A stretch of 64,000 bases of DNA from JARRKU01 sp963675565 (GTDB lineage Bacteria > Desulfobacterota > Desulfobacteria > Desulfobacterales > Desulfosarcinaceae): the NCBI GenBank assembly GCA_963675565.2, contig CAXXYD010000004.1, positions 1 through 64,000 of the forward strand. The letters are read 5' to 3'. Below the pieces are notes generated by a model. The model saw only the letters and a program-made list of their open reading frames with translations, did no database searches and was not told the origin of the DNA. The number at the start of each line of letters is the position of its first letter. The first letter of the stretch is position 1. Of the stretch, positions 41,969-50,126 are shown piece after piece. Position numbers and translations under genes: made by a program.

Positions 41969-42643
41969 ATGATTCGAAGAAAAATTGATGACTCGCTGTT
42001 CAACAATCTGTTCGGCGTTGCGAAATCCCGCAAAGGCGCGCGAACGGTTGCGAAGATATTGGATGCATGTTTGACCGTCATTGAAAAAGAGGGCTGGACC
42101 AACCTGACTCAAGAAAAAGTAGCCCAACGCGCTGGAATCAAGGCCGGTTCGCTTCGCTATTACTATTCAACCAAGGAAGAACTCACCACGGCGACCGTCA
42201 AGCATATGGCCCAGCAGGTGAGAAATCTGTTGAATGAAAATATCGATCGGTCGCTGGTCGATCCGCTGGATAAGTTTCTGAATATGATCGACGCAATGTT
42301 GACGGTAAACGAGCAACTGAATGAAGTCCTCGTATGGGAGCTGTGGGCCTTCACCGCCCATGACAAAATGGCCAACGAACTGCTGGGAAAATACTACAGC
42401 TGGATTGTCGGGGAGATCGCCGGCCTGCTGAGGGAAATCAACCCAGAACTGGACACGAGCATGTGCTTCTGCCGGGCGGCAGCCATCATGTCCCTTTCGG
42501 ACGGCTCCCACATGTTTGTTGGCAAAACCCTCCCCCAAAACCAAGAATTGGACGGGTTTGGGAACATCCTCCGTGAGTCTATGCTGAAAGTTGCCGGCAT
42601 AAATCCTGCCAAAATGAATAAAACCACACGTAAAAAAAAGTAA
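41969..42643 (+). CDS. TetR-family transcriptional regulator
   Basis: A 224-residue repressor-type protein. N-terminal HTH: ARTVAKILDACLTVIEKEGWTNLTQEKVAQRAGIKAGSLRYYYSTKEELTTATV (about 24-78). The rest is the helical ligand-binding and dimer domain. Divergently placed to the VOC-E1-E2-aminotransferase operon, with matched palindromes over both promoters, so it most likely represses that operon until an intermediate (perhaps an acyl-CoA) binds. The Lys-rich tail is unremarkable. Confidence 0.92.
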   Translation: MIRRKIDDSLFNNLFGVAKSRKGARTVAKILDACLTVIEKEGWTNLTQEKVAQRAGIKAGSLRYYYSTKEELTTATVKHMAQQVRNLLNENIDRSLVDPLDKFLNMIDAMLTVNEQLNEVLVWELWAFTAHDKMANELLGKYYSWIVGEIAGLLREINPELDTSMCFCRAAAIMSLSDGSHMFVGKTLPQNQELDGFGNILRESMLKVAGINPAKMNKTTRKKK

Positions 42644-42723
42644 AATTCGCTGAAAATGTTGCCGGATTGTGAAAACCGGCCGGCACCGGGGATAATCCGG
42701 AAAGCCTCCGGGCCGCCCTGCTC

Positions 42724-42948
42724 AATGATTGAATCGTCATCCACGATCAGTATTGTACCGTCCCGGCCTGTGATGCCGGAAAGGATCTCCCACGGGTAGC
42801 CGCTGTGGTTGATATTGCCGCGAATGATCGCGTCCTGGATGTGAAGGGCGTCGTTGCGATTGTCGCCGACAAAAAAGATCGCCGCACCGTAAGCGTTGAC
42901 TTCGTTGTGCGTGATCCGCGTGCCGCACACGAAAAGGGTAATGGTTCA
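42724..42948 (-). pseudogene. Fragment of a right-handed parallel beta-helix protein
   Basis: The minus strand reads TRITHNEVNAYGAAIFFVGDN, RNDALHIQDAIIRGNINHSG, then YPWEILSGITGRDGTILIVDDDSIIE. Such N.I..N....(G)AAIFFV..N ladders are typical of the last coils of secreted beta-helix (pectate-lyase-fold) proteins. An in-frame TGA cuts it at 42946-42948 and no start is present; the rest of the gene is missing. It lies between the TetR gene and ygiD. Confidence 0.55.
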
Positions 42949-42959
42949 CCCAAGAGTGC

Positions 42960-43757
42960 TTATTGGGTCTGAGGATTGAGGTCAAGATCGCCCAACACGA
43001 GCGAGCGCATGGAGATGGATCCCAGGGTGACTTTGTCGCAGAAGAAAGAGAGGCGGTCGGATTTGTCCTGCATGGCCAGGATGTAGAGCAGGGGCAGGTA
43101 GTGTTCGCTGGTGGGTATGGCCAGGGCGGCGTGTTCTCCCAGGTTCGGGTAGTCAATCAGGGAGGGGTGGTCGCCGGCATTGATCAGGGCGGCCAGCCGG
43201 GCGTCGAATGCGGCCGCCCAGTCGTAGGCGGTCTCCTGCCACGTCATGACCCGCAAGTTGTGGACCATGTTGCCGCTGCCGATGACGAGAATGCCCTGGC
43301 TGCGCAAGTATTTGAGTTTTCGGCCCAACTGGTAGTGAAACGCGGGGGGCTGGTTGAAATCGAGGCTCAACTGCAGCACCGGAATGTGGGCTTCGGGAAA
43401 CATGTGACACAGGACCGACCAGGTGCCGTGGTCCAGTCCCCAGCTGAAGTCGAGAAAAATGGCCGGATCGGCCATGGCTTGTTTGATGCTGCGGGCCAGC
43501 TCCGGTTCACCGGGTGCGGGATAGTTCATTTCATAAAGCGCCTGGGGAAAACCGTGGAAATCGTAGAGGGTGGCCGGTTGGGACATGGCGGTGATGCAGG
43601 TACCGGCGGTTTCCCAGTGGGCCGAGATGGTGACAATGGCCAGCGGGTCGGGGAGCCTCTGGCCTATATCCGCCCATGAACGGCTGAACGCGTTGATTTC
43701 CATGGCATTGGCGGGGCTGCCGTGGCCGACGAAAAGTACGGGCATCAATTCGGGCAT
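42960..43757 (-). CDS. ygiD: 4,5-DOPA extradiol dioxygenase-like protein (YgiD/DODA, LigB family)
   Basis: A 265-residue protein of the LigB superfamily. VLFVGHGSPANAM (metal His), TISAHWET (second metal His), LDHGTWSVLCHMFP, and the GSGNMVHNLR motif are characteristic. Metal-dependent ring-opening of catechols such as DOPA is known for E. coli YgiD; in an anaerobe the physiological role is unclear. The start at 43757 follows TGAGGTG; the longer frame to 43880 runs through repeat DNA and is rejected. Confidence 0.9.
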   Translation of the reverse strand: MPELMPVLFVGHGSPANAMEINAFSRSWADIGQRLPDPLAIVTISAHWETAGTCITAMSQPATLYDFHGFPQALYEMNYPAPGEPELARSIKQAMADPAIFLDFSWGLDHGTWSVLCHMFPEAHIPVLQLSLDFNQPPAFHYQLGRKLKYLRSQGILVIGSGNMVHNLRVMTWQETAYDWAAAFDARLAALINAGDHPSLIDYPNLGEHAALAIPTSEHYLPLLYILAMQDKSDRLSFFCDKVTLGSISMRSLVLGDLDLNPQTQ

Positions 43758-43770
43758 GGGGTACACCTCA

Positions 43771-43885
43771 GGATCAGTTGCGAGTAATGAGCTACAAGTT
43801 ATGAATTGAGGAATTCCACCGTTATATAAGACCAGGCCCGCACGCAGCGCAAACCGCAACTGCCAACTTACATTCATCACTCGTA
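43771..43885 (-). repeat. Dispersed intergenic repeat, copy C (core only)
   Basis: On the minus strand this carries the core of the family: CAACTTGTAGC-like start, GCGCTGCGTGCGGGCCTGGTC, TATATAACGGTGGAATTCCTC, AATTC and CTCGCAACTGATCC. It is more diverged than copies A and B and the terminal CCGGGTCC ends are not evident. It lies directly before the ygiD ribosome binding site. Confidence 0.65.
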
Positions 43886-44149
43886 ACTATCCGGATATGG
43901 CCTTGATGCCCTTGCGGGCCACGCCACACCCGGGCCTGCTATACTCAGGTCTTTACTGGATCGTATTATCACAGCGTTGGGAATTAGCAACCGGATTTGC
44001 TCTGGCCTTCATTTCGGGTTTTTTGCGTTGACGCGGAGCTGGCGGTGAGCTACGGAAATTTTGTACCCTTGCATTCAGGTGCGGCAACCGAAATCGCCGG
44101 GCGGTTGCCCGGGAAATATCGGGCATGGGTCCGGCAAAAGGAGGAGATG

Positions 44150-44626
44150 ATGGCACTGAAAATCACATCGACGGCATTTGAGGATGGCGGGGCCATGGCG
44201 GCCAAGTATACCTGCGAAGGACGGGACATTGCGCCGCCGCTGAACTGGGACGGCGTTCCGGAGGGCACCCGGAGCCTGGCCCTGATCGTGGACGATCCGG
44301 ATGCCCCCGATCCTGCCGCGCCCAGAATGGTTTACGTCCACTGGGTGCTGTACAATCTGCCGCCTGACGCCGGCGGACTGCCCGAGGGGGTCACATCGGC
44401 CGACCTGCCGGCCGGCACCCGGGAGGGCCGCAACGACTGGCGGCGAACCGGCTACGGCGGACCGTGCCCGCCCATTGGACGCCACCGTTATTTCCACAAG
44501 CTGTACGCCCTGGACGTGGTGCTGGGCGATCTGGGTCAGCCCACCAAGGATGAGCTGTTAAAGGCCATGCAAGGCCATATCATCGCCCAGGCCCAGATCG
44601 TGGGAACGTATCGCAAGGGGCAGTAA
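44150..44626 (+). CDS. YbhB/YbcL family (Raf kinase inhibitor-like/PEBP) protein
   Basis: A 158-residue PEBP-fold protein: AKYTCEGRDIAPPLNWDGVPEGTRSLALIVDDPDAPDP, VHWVLYNLP and the anion-binding GPCPPIGRHRYFHKLYALD. Cytoplasmic small-molecule or phospholipid-binding protein of unknown role. The start at 44150 follows AAAGGAGG; the 51-codon longer frame is rejected. Convergent with murB. Confidence 0.93.
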   Translation: MALKITSTAFEDGGAMAAKYTCEGRDIAPPLNWDGVPEGTRSLALIVDDPDAPDPAAPRMVYVHWVLYNLPPDAGGLPEGVTSADLPAGTREGRNDWRRTGYGGPCPPIGRHRYFHKLYALDVVLGDLGQPTKDELLKAMQGHIIAQAQIVGTYRKGQ

Positions 44627-44654
44627 CGGGGATTGCCGCACCCGGACGGACCGT

Positions 44655-45689
44655 TTAAAAAGCCGGTAAAGGAGATTCTCCGACCACCCGGACTTCTCTT
44701 TGCAGGCGGATTCCAAATCTCTCGAAGACCGAATTTCTGATCTTTTCGGAAAGCGCGACAATTTCGAGGCCCTCGGCCCCGCCGAGGTTCACCAGGACCA
44801 GCGCCTGCTTGGGATACACGCCGGCTCGGCCGACAGTCTTGCCCTTCCACCCGCAGCGCTCCACCAGCCATCCGGCGGGCAGCTTGACCCGTCCGTCGTC
44901 CTGGGGAAAGTGGGGCAGATCCGGAAAGAATCGTTTGAGGCGGGCAAACACGGAAGCATCCATCACCGGATTTTTGAAGAAACTGCCGGCATTGCCGGTT
45001 TCGGACGGATCCGGCAGTTTTCGCATGCGGATATTGATGATGGCCTGCCTGAGACTGGCCAGGCTGGGACCGCCCAGGGCGGCCACTTCCCGGGCGACGC
45101 CCGGATAATGGGTCGTATAGACCGGCTGCTTGCACAGCCGGTAAATGACGGCAGTGATGATATATTGGTCTTTCCACCGGTTTTTGAAATGGCTTTCCCG
45201 GTATCCGAATCCGCACTGGGAGGCCAAAAGCGTCGTCTTTTTCCCATCGGCGATACCAACGGCCTCGACACTTTCAATCACATCTTTGACTTCCACGCCA
45301 TAGGCGCCGATATTCTGCACGGCGCTGGCACCGACATGCCCCGGTATCAGGGACAGGTTTTCCACCCCGGCCCAGCCGTTTTCAACGGCATGGCCCACGA
45401 AATCGTCCCACGATTCGCCGGCCATCACCTTGACCCGCACGGTTTGGCGGTTTTCGGCCAACACCTCGATTCCCTTCAGGCAGGGATGCAAAAGGGTACC
45501 GTTATAATCCCCGATAAACAGCAGGTTGCTGCCGCCACCCAGCACAAGGCAGGGTTGCCCCGCCATGGGGTGGGCCGCTAAAAACGTGACGATCTGAGCC
45601 TCACTCCGAAAACAGACATATTGCCGGGCGCTGGCATCGACACGAAACGTTGTCAGATCTTTCAGACCGTACTGAGTTTTGATTTCCAT
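44655..45689 (-). CDS. murB: UDP-N-acetylenolpyruvoylglucosamine reductase
   Basis: A 344-residue FAD enzyme of peptidoglycan precursor synthesis, reducing UDP-GlcNAc-enolpyruvate to UDP-MurNAc. LTTFRVDASARQYV, LVLGGGSNLLF, LSLIPGHVGASAVQNIGAYGVE, GYRESHFKN and NAGSFFKNPV (catalytic Ser) are visible. The length and layout fit type I (E. coli-like) MurB. Its start is six bases behind the histidine kinase stop, so the two are cotranscribed. Confidence 0.96.
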   Translation of the reverse strand: MEIKTQYGLKDLTTFRVDASARQYVCFRSEAQIVTFLAAHPMAGQPCLVLGGGSNLLFIGDYNGTLLHPCLKGIEVLAENRQTVRVKVMAGESWDDFVGHAVENGWAGVENLSLIPGHVGASAVQNIGAYGVEVKDVIESVEAVGIADGKKTTLLASQCGFGYRESHFKNRWKDQYIITAVIYRLCKQPVYTTHYPGVAREVAALGGPSLASLRQAIINIRMRKLPDPSETGNAGSFFKNPVMDASVFARLKRFFPDLPHFPQDDGRVKLPAGWLVERCGWKGKTVGRAGVYPKQALVLVNLGGAEGLEIVALSEKIRNSVFERFGIRLQREVRVVGESPLPAF

Positions 45690-45695
45690 GACGGT

Positions 45696-47246
45696 CTATT
45701 CGCCCAGTACTTCTTTGAGTTTTTTCTGAATGGTCTTGAACGCGAAAGGTTTCTGCAGGAACCCGCGGGCACCGGAAGCGAGAATTTCCTGCACATGGCT
45801 GTCCAGGGAATAGCCGCTGCAGATGATGACCTTCATGTTCGGACGCGCCTGCTGGATCAGCGGATACAGCGCCCCGCCTTCCATGTCGGGCAGTTTGATG
45901 TCCAGAAGGGCCAGATCGATGCGTCCCTCATAGTTATTGACTATTTCAACGGCCTTGTGCGCCGTGGCGGCGCCGATCACGTGATGTCCCAGTTTTTCAA
46001 TCAACGACCGGATGGTAAACAGCACCTGGTCGTCATCGTCGATGACCAGGACAGTACATCCGGAAGGGGCCTTACTTGTGCTATAGGCAGGGGATTTCTC
46101 CGCCACCGTATCCGCCGGCGGCAAAAGGATTCTAACCAGAGTTCCTTTTTTCAGCTGCGATTCGACATAGACATACCCGCGATGATTTTTAATGATGCCG
46201 TAGACTGCGGCCATGCCAAGGCCCCGTCCCTGGAACTTGGTGGTAAAAAACGGTTCAAAAACCCTTTCGCAGGTCTTGGCATCCATTCCCTTGCCGTCAT
46301 CCGTGACGGTCAGGCAGACATAGTGGCCCGGGGTCAGCCCCGGATGAGCATCGGCAAAGCTTTCATCGATATGATCACTGCTGGTTTCGATGCAGATACG
46401 CCCGCTGCCTTCAGTGGCTTCAACCGCGTTGTTGACGATGGCGGACAGAATCATAGGCAGTTGCTTGATGTCGGCCTGAACCACGGGGAGATTGTCCGCC
46501 AGCTCGGTTTCGATCAAAATCCCCGAATTAAATTTGCGCCGGATTTCCGGAAGGGTCTCCTTGACCATGAAGCTCAGGTCGATACGCTGCAATTGCACAT
46601 CACCCTCGCGAGCATACGCCAGCAACTGCTGGGTGAGGTTGGACATCCGATAAATGGACTCCTGTGTGGATATGGCGAACTTCTGAACAGCCTCGTTGTC
46701 CGGCTGGGTCATTTGCAGCAGTTCGATATTCCCGGCAACCACCATGAGGGCATTGTTGAATTCGTGGGCAATGCCGCCGGAAAGGGTGGAAAGGGCCTCT
46801 ATCTTGCGGACCTGCTGAAGCTCGGCTTCCAGTTTCTGCCGGGCCTCTGCTGCCTGCTTGTGCCGGGTAATGTTGCGCGTGACCACCACCACATGGGATA
46901 CGGTGTGATTTTCGTCACGATAGGGGTAATAGGTCACTTCGTAGCACTGCAGACCCAGGGCGGGCAGTTCAAACCAAGCCTGGTAACTGATTTCATGGCC
47001 GGCAAAGCACCGGTCCAGCTTCTCCTTGATAATTTCGTTGAAAGTCCCCCGGCCCCATATGTTTTCAAGGGACGAACCGACGATATTGTCCCGATCCAGG
47101 CCCAGGGCCTCACAATAGGCCTTGTTGGCCGCCTCGTAAATATAATGGCGATTGATCAGGGTATGCCAGTCCCTGGATGTGTTGACGATAAAGTCATACC
47201 GGCGCAGCATTTCCTGGGTATTTGCGTGGAATGGATGTCGGGCCAT
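45696..47246 (-). CDS. PAS-domain hybrid sensor histidine kinase with receiver
   Basis: A 516-residue soluble hybrid kinase: PAS domain about 10-130 (YIYEAANKAYCEALGLDRDNIVG), HisKA with phospho-His161 in GGIAHEFNNAL, an HATPase domain (VNNAVEAT, VTDDGKGMD, FEPFFTTK, GRGLGMAAVYG) and a C-terminal receiver (VLVIDDDDQ, phospho-Asp about 449 in ALLDIKLPD, KPF). No membrane helices, so it senses a cytoplasmic signal. Forms an operon with murB. The output partner is not in the window. Confidence 0.94.
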   Translation of the reverse strand: MARHPFHANTQEMLRRYDFIVNTSRDWHTLINRHYIYEAANKAYCEALGLDRDNIVGSSLENIWGRGTFNEIIKEKLDRCFAGHEISYQAWFELPALGLQCYEVTYYPYRDENHTVSHVVVVTRNITRHKQAAEARQKLEAELQQVRKIEALSTLSGGIAHEFNNALMVVAGNIELLQMTQPDNEAVQKFAISTQESIYRMSNLTQQLLAYAREGDVQLQRIDLSFMVKETLPEIRRKFNSGILIETELADNLPVVQADIKQLPMILSAIVNNAVEATEGSGRICIETSSDHIDESFADAHPGLTPGHYVCLTVTDDGKGMDAKTCERVFEPFFTTKFQGRGLGMAAVYGIIKNHRGYVYVESQLKKGTLVRILLPPADTVAEKSPAYSTSKAPSGCTVLVIDDDDQVLFTIRSLIEKLGHHVIGAATAHKAVEIVNNYEGRIDLALLDIKLPDMEGGALYPLIQQARPNMKVIICSGYSLDSHVQEILASGARGFLQKPFAFKTIQKKLKEVLGE

Positions 47247-47474
47247 GACAGTCTCTGCCAGTTTGAGTTGTTGCGTTCAGCTTCAATACCAATATTCTAA
47301 TGCCTGGATGGTAATTCTGCAAGTTTCCGGCCGGAATAGCTGGATTGCATTGTCACAACGCGGCATGCAACGCCCATGAAAGATACGGCCCGGCCGCAGG
47401 CGCCACCGGCGAAAGATTACCGATGGCGCACAACACCGGGACCCACGGCACACCGTTGGGGTGCCGGACAGGGC

Positions 47475-48050
47475 TTACCAGTTTTCGGCCAGCAGTTCGA
47501 AATACCCCCGCGGCATCACGCAAGCCGGGCATTTTTGCGGCGCTTCAGCACCGGTATGCAGGTATCCGCAATTGATACAGCGCCATACGGTTTGGGTTTC
47601 GCGGGCAAAGACACGCTCGCCGATCAGGTTGGCCGCCAAATCACGATAGCGTTTTTCGTGCTGCTTTTCTGAGACGCTGATAGCGCTCCAGGTATCGGCC
47701 GCGCGCTCAAACCCCTCCTCAAGAGCGACCCGGGCAAATCCGGGATAGAGCTCGGAATGCTCGAAACGCTCACCGTCGGCTGCGGCCACCAGGTTCTCAT
47801 AAGTGGTTTTGATCGCACCGGTGGGAAAACTGCCGCTGATTTCAAGTTCGCCGCCATTGAAGAACTTAAAAAACCGCAGGGCGTGCTCGCATTCCTGGTT
47901 TGCAGTTTCATCAAATATTTCAGATATTTGAACAAACCCTTCCTCAAAAGCATGCCGCGCAAAGTAGGTATAGCGGTTGCGGGCCTGGGATTCGCCGGCG
48001 AAGGAAAGCAGCAGGTTCTTGGCCGTCCGGCTTTCACGGAATTTTCCCAT
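47475..48050 (-). CDS. Rubrerythrin
   Basis: A 191-residue peroxide-reducing protein: ferritin-like di-iron domain with two ExxH-type pairs (AGESQARNRY, NQECEHALRFF, EEGFERAADTW, SEKQHEKRY) and a C-terminal rubredoxin-like centre WRCINCGYLHTGAEAPQKCPAC. Cytoplasmic defence against H2O2 in anaerobes. Followed upstream in the same operon by a small ferredoxin gene whose stop is 15 bp before its start. Confidence 0.95.
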   Translation of the reverse strand: MGKFRESRTAKNLLLSFAGESQARNRYTYFARHAFEEGFVQISEIFDETANQECEHALRFFKFFNGGELEISGSFPTGAIKTTYENLVAAADGERFEHSELYPGFARVALEEGFERAADTWSAISVSEKQHEKRYRDLAANLIGERVFARETQTVWRCINCGYLHTGAEAPQKCPACVMPRGYFELLAENW

Positions 48051-48065
48051 GGTTTATCCTTTCAC

Positions 48066-48257
48066 CTATTCTTCGATTTCAATGGCATCGGCCCCGCATT
48101 CCTCTGCGGCCTGCAGGACGACAGCCTCATATTTTTCCGGAATCACGTCGAACTGGACCACGGAGAGCAGCTGATCTTCGTCATACTGAAATACTTCCGG
48201 ACACAGCTTGTTACAGTTGCGGTCTCCCATACATTGCTTGGTGATACGTGCTTTCAT
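48066..48257 (-). CDS. Single-cluster ferredoxin with Asp-ligated [4Fe-4S] motif
   Basis: A 63-residue ferredoxin. The cluster motif is CMGDRNCNKLCPEVF, i.e. C-x2-D-x2-C-x3-CP, followed by a lone C-terminal Cys (EECGADAIEIEE). Asp occupies the second ligand position as in Pyrococcus furiosus ferredoxin, which allows easy [3Fe-4S]/[4Fe-4S] interconversion. The start at 48257 follows GGGAGGAAAAG. It probably donates electrons to the rubrerythrin encoded next. Confidence 0.9.
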   Translation of the reverse strand: MKARITKQCMGDRNCNKLCPEVFQYDEDQLLSVVQFDVIPEKYEAVVLQAAEECGADAIEIEE

Positions 48258-48704
48258 CTTTTCCTCCCTGATCATGTGAATGGGTTGCGTTTCTGAAAAG
48301 CCGACGCAGGCGGAAATTGAACCCGAACCGCGCGAAATAGGTGCTTGCGCAACGTGCGGCTCGTCGGTATAAAATTACCATTTTGTTTTCAAAACGACAG
48401 GTTAGGCAATGATTCATAAAACGCCAATTCCCCCAAAAAGTCAAGGCCGTGTCACGTCATCCGGCCATTGTCGATGCGGCCACGGCCGAAAACCGGCCTC
48501 AGTTGCCATGGCTGTGGGATATAATCCGTCGTGTTTGATTTGCACATGCAACGCCGGTTGACGACAACGGGGGATTCGAGCCATTTGCCCGGGTCCATCA
48601 TAAGACTTGATTTTTAAATCGGCGGGTGTATGATCAGCGGCTTTTTCAAAGAAAGGCCGTGTTCGATTCGTCTGGGTGCGGCAAAATGGAACAGGAGACT
48701 CACA
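48258..48704. other. Intergenic region with divergent promoters
   Basis: About 450 bp with no supported gene. Near 48365-48400 the minus strand has TTGAAA followed by TATACC as a possible promoter for the ferredoxin-rubrerythrin pair, with a GTTTTCAAAAC palindrome over it, which could be a redox-regulator site. No conserved RNA was recognised. Confidence 0.35.
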
Positions 48705-49568
48705 ATGACTGCAAAGCTGCAGAGCAAAATCTACGGCATTCCCTATAATATTTTCCTGATCACTTTGGGGGCCTTTATTTTTGGCGTGGGGCTAAAGGGC
48801 ATCGCCATGCCCCACGGCCTGATCACCGGCGGCATATCGGGCCTGTGCCTGCTGATTTATTACTGGACCGGCCTGCTCTCGCCGGGTGTGATGTATGTTC
48901 TGCTCAACATTCCCATCTTTATCCTGGCCTGGCGTTTTGTCAGCCGGCGTTTCTTTTTCTACAGTCTCTACGGAACGACTGTGCTGACCCTGGCCATCGA
49001 CCTGGTCAACATTCAGCTGCCGGTACACGATCCCATGATGGCCGCCATGGCCGGCGGATGCCTCATCGGCGCCGGCTCCGGCATCATCCTGCACAGCCTC
49101 GGATCGGCGGGCGGCAACGACGTGGTGGCGGTGATTCTCAATCAGCGTTTCAACATTCGCATCGGCACGTTTTTCTTCATCTTCAATATCGCCCTGTTTG
49201 TCTTCAGCTTCGGCCGCCTTCCGGTGGACCTGGTGCTGTACTCCGTGGCCATGAGCTTTATTACCAGCCAAGTGCTGGAGTACTTTTTGAACATCTCCAA
49301 CCAGCGTAAAATGGCCCTGATCATCTCGACCCAATCCAGCATCATTGCAAGCGAAATCATGAAAAGGATGCAGCGCGGGGTGACGTGTCTCGAAGGTCGC
49401 GGCGGCTTCACCGGGCAGAAAAAGGATGTTCTCCTGACCGTGGTGCACACCCTGCAGATCAAACGCCTGGAAGAACTGATCTACGGCATCGACCCGGAGG
49501 CGTTCGTCATCATGGGCAACACGTTCAACGTCCTGGGCAAGGGGTTCTCCCGTCACAAGACATATTGA
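48705..49568 (+). CDS. YitT-family membrane protein with DUF2179 domain
   Basis: A 287-residue protein: five to six membrane helices (IFLITLGAFIFGVGLKGIA, GLITGGISGLCLLIYYWTG, GVMYVLLNIPIFILAW, LYGTTVLTLAIDLV, GGCLIGAGSGIILHSLGSAGGNDVVAVIL) and a C-terminal cytoplasmic DUF2179 domain (KMALIISTQSS, RGVTCLEGRGGFTGQKKDVLLTVV). Role unknown. The start at 48705 follows AGGAGACTCACA. Confidence 0.93.
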   Translation: MTAKLQSKIYGIPYNIFLITLGAFIFGVGLKGIAMPHGLITGGISGLCLLIYYWTGLLSPGVMYVLLNIPIFILAWRFVSRRFFFYSLYGTTVLTLAIDLVNIQLPVHDPMMAAMAGGCLIGAGSGIILHSLGSAGGNDVVAVILNQRFNIRIGTFFFIFNIALFVFSFGRLPVDLVLYSVAMSFITSQVLEYFLNISNQRKMALIISTQSSIIASEIMKRMQRGVTCLEGRGGFTGQKKDVLLTVVHTLQIKRLEELIYGIDPEAFVIMGNTFNVLGKGFSRHKTY

Positions 49569-49863
49569 TTGGACCGGCATCCCGGGCAGGGAGCAGGGTT
49601 TCCCTGTGATCTATGACGAGGCGGATTTCACCGTTGCGGGTCAGCAACTGAACTTGGCTTTGCGTGCCGCCGGCAAGGGCGCTGTGTGCGCCGCGTAAAG
49701 CTGCAAAGTCCACCTGTTCAAGACAAATCCGTAACGATTCGATGGTCGCTGCAAGAGCATCAACGGGGGTCTTTTTGTTCAAAAGGTCTGAAACCGCACG
49801 ATTGTACAGCCGGCGAATCTCCGTTTCGATGCAATGCTGAGAAAGGTCCAAATCGATTATCAT
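49525..49863 (-). CDS. Hypothetical protein (112 aa)
   Basis: Starts ATG 49863, reading MIIDLDLSQHCIETEIRRLYN. Two amphipathic helices with regularly spaced Leu and Ile (AVSDLLN, DALAATIESLRICLEQVDFAAL) are followed by a beta-like segment (QVQLLTRNGEIRLVID). Not recognised. Its 3' end overlaps the yitT end on the other strand by 44 bp, which is unusual but tolerable. Confidence 0.45.
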   Translation of the reverse strand: MIIDLDLSQHCIETEIRRLYNRAVSDLLNKKTPVDALAATIESLRICLEQVDFAALRGAHSALAGGTQSQVQLLTRNGEIRLVIDHRETLLPARDAGPINMSCDGRTPCPGR

Positions 49864-49929
49864 ACGGTATGATACCCCGCACAAGGTGCAATGTCGCCTG
49901 AAATATCTCATGGTCCATAGGGTCTGGAC

Positions 49930-50115
49930 AGAGGCTTGCCCGCAAGGACCCCAGGGTCAATCAGGGCAGGCATAGTCTGGATTTTTGGAACGCGGTGCAC
50001 GCGTGCCTGATCTTATGTAACGGCAGCATTCCACAACCCGTAACTCATAACTTTGAACTCGAAACCGGATATTTGCCCTGCCTCTGACCTGGCCCTGAGG
50101 ATCCGGGTTTTGCGG
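49930..50115 (+). repeat. Dispersed intergenic repeat, copy D (diverged)
   Basis: Recognisable blocks in order: GGACCCCAGGGTC, a CGGTGCACGCGTGCCTGATC stretch matching the CGCTGCGCGCGGGCCTGATC core, GTAACGGCAGCATTCC, CAACCCGTAACTC, then GCCTCTGACCTGGCC and GATCCGGGTTTT. Clearly the same family as copy B but decayed. Confidence 0.6.
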
Positions 50116-50126
50116 ACCGTGTCACA

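Noticed and set aside
43758..43880. N-terminal extension of ygiD
   Set aside because: The extra 41 codons run through repeat copy C, and a good ribosome binding site precedes 43757.
45621..47300. 559-codon plus-strand frame opposite the hybrid histidine kinase
   Set aside because: The minus strand carries complete kinase and receiver motifs; the plus-strand frame has none.
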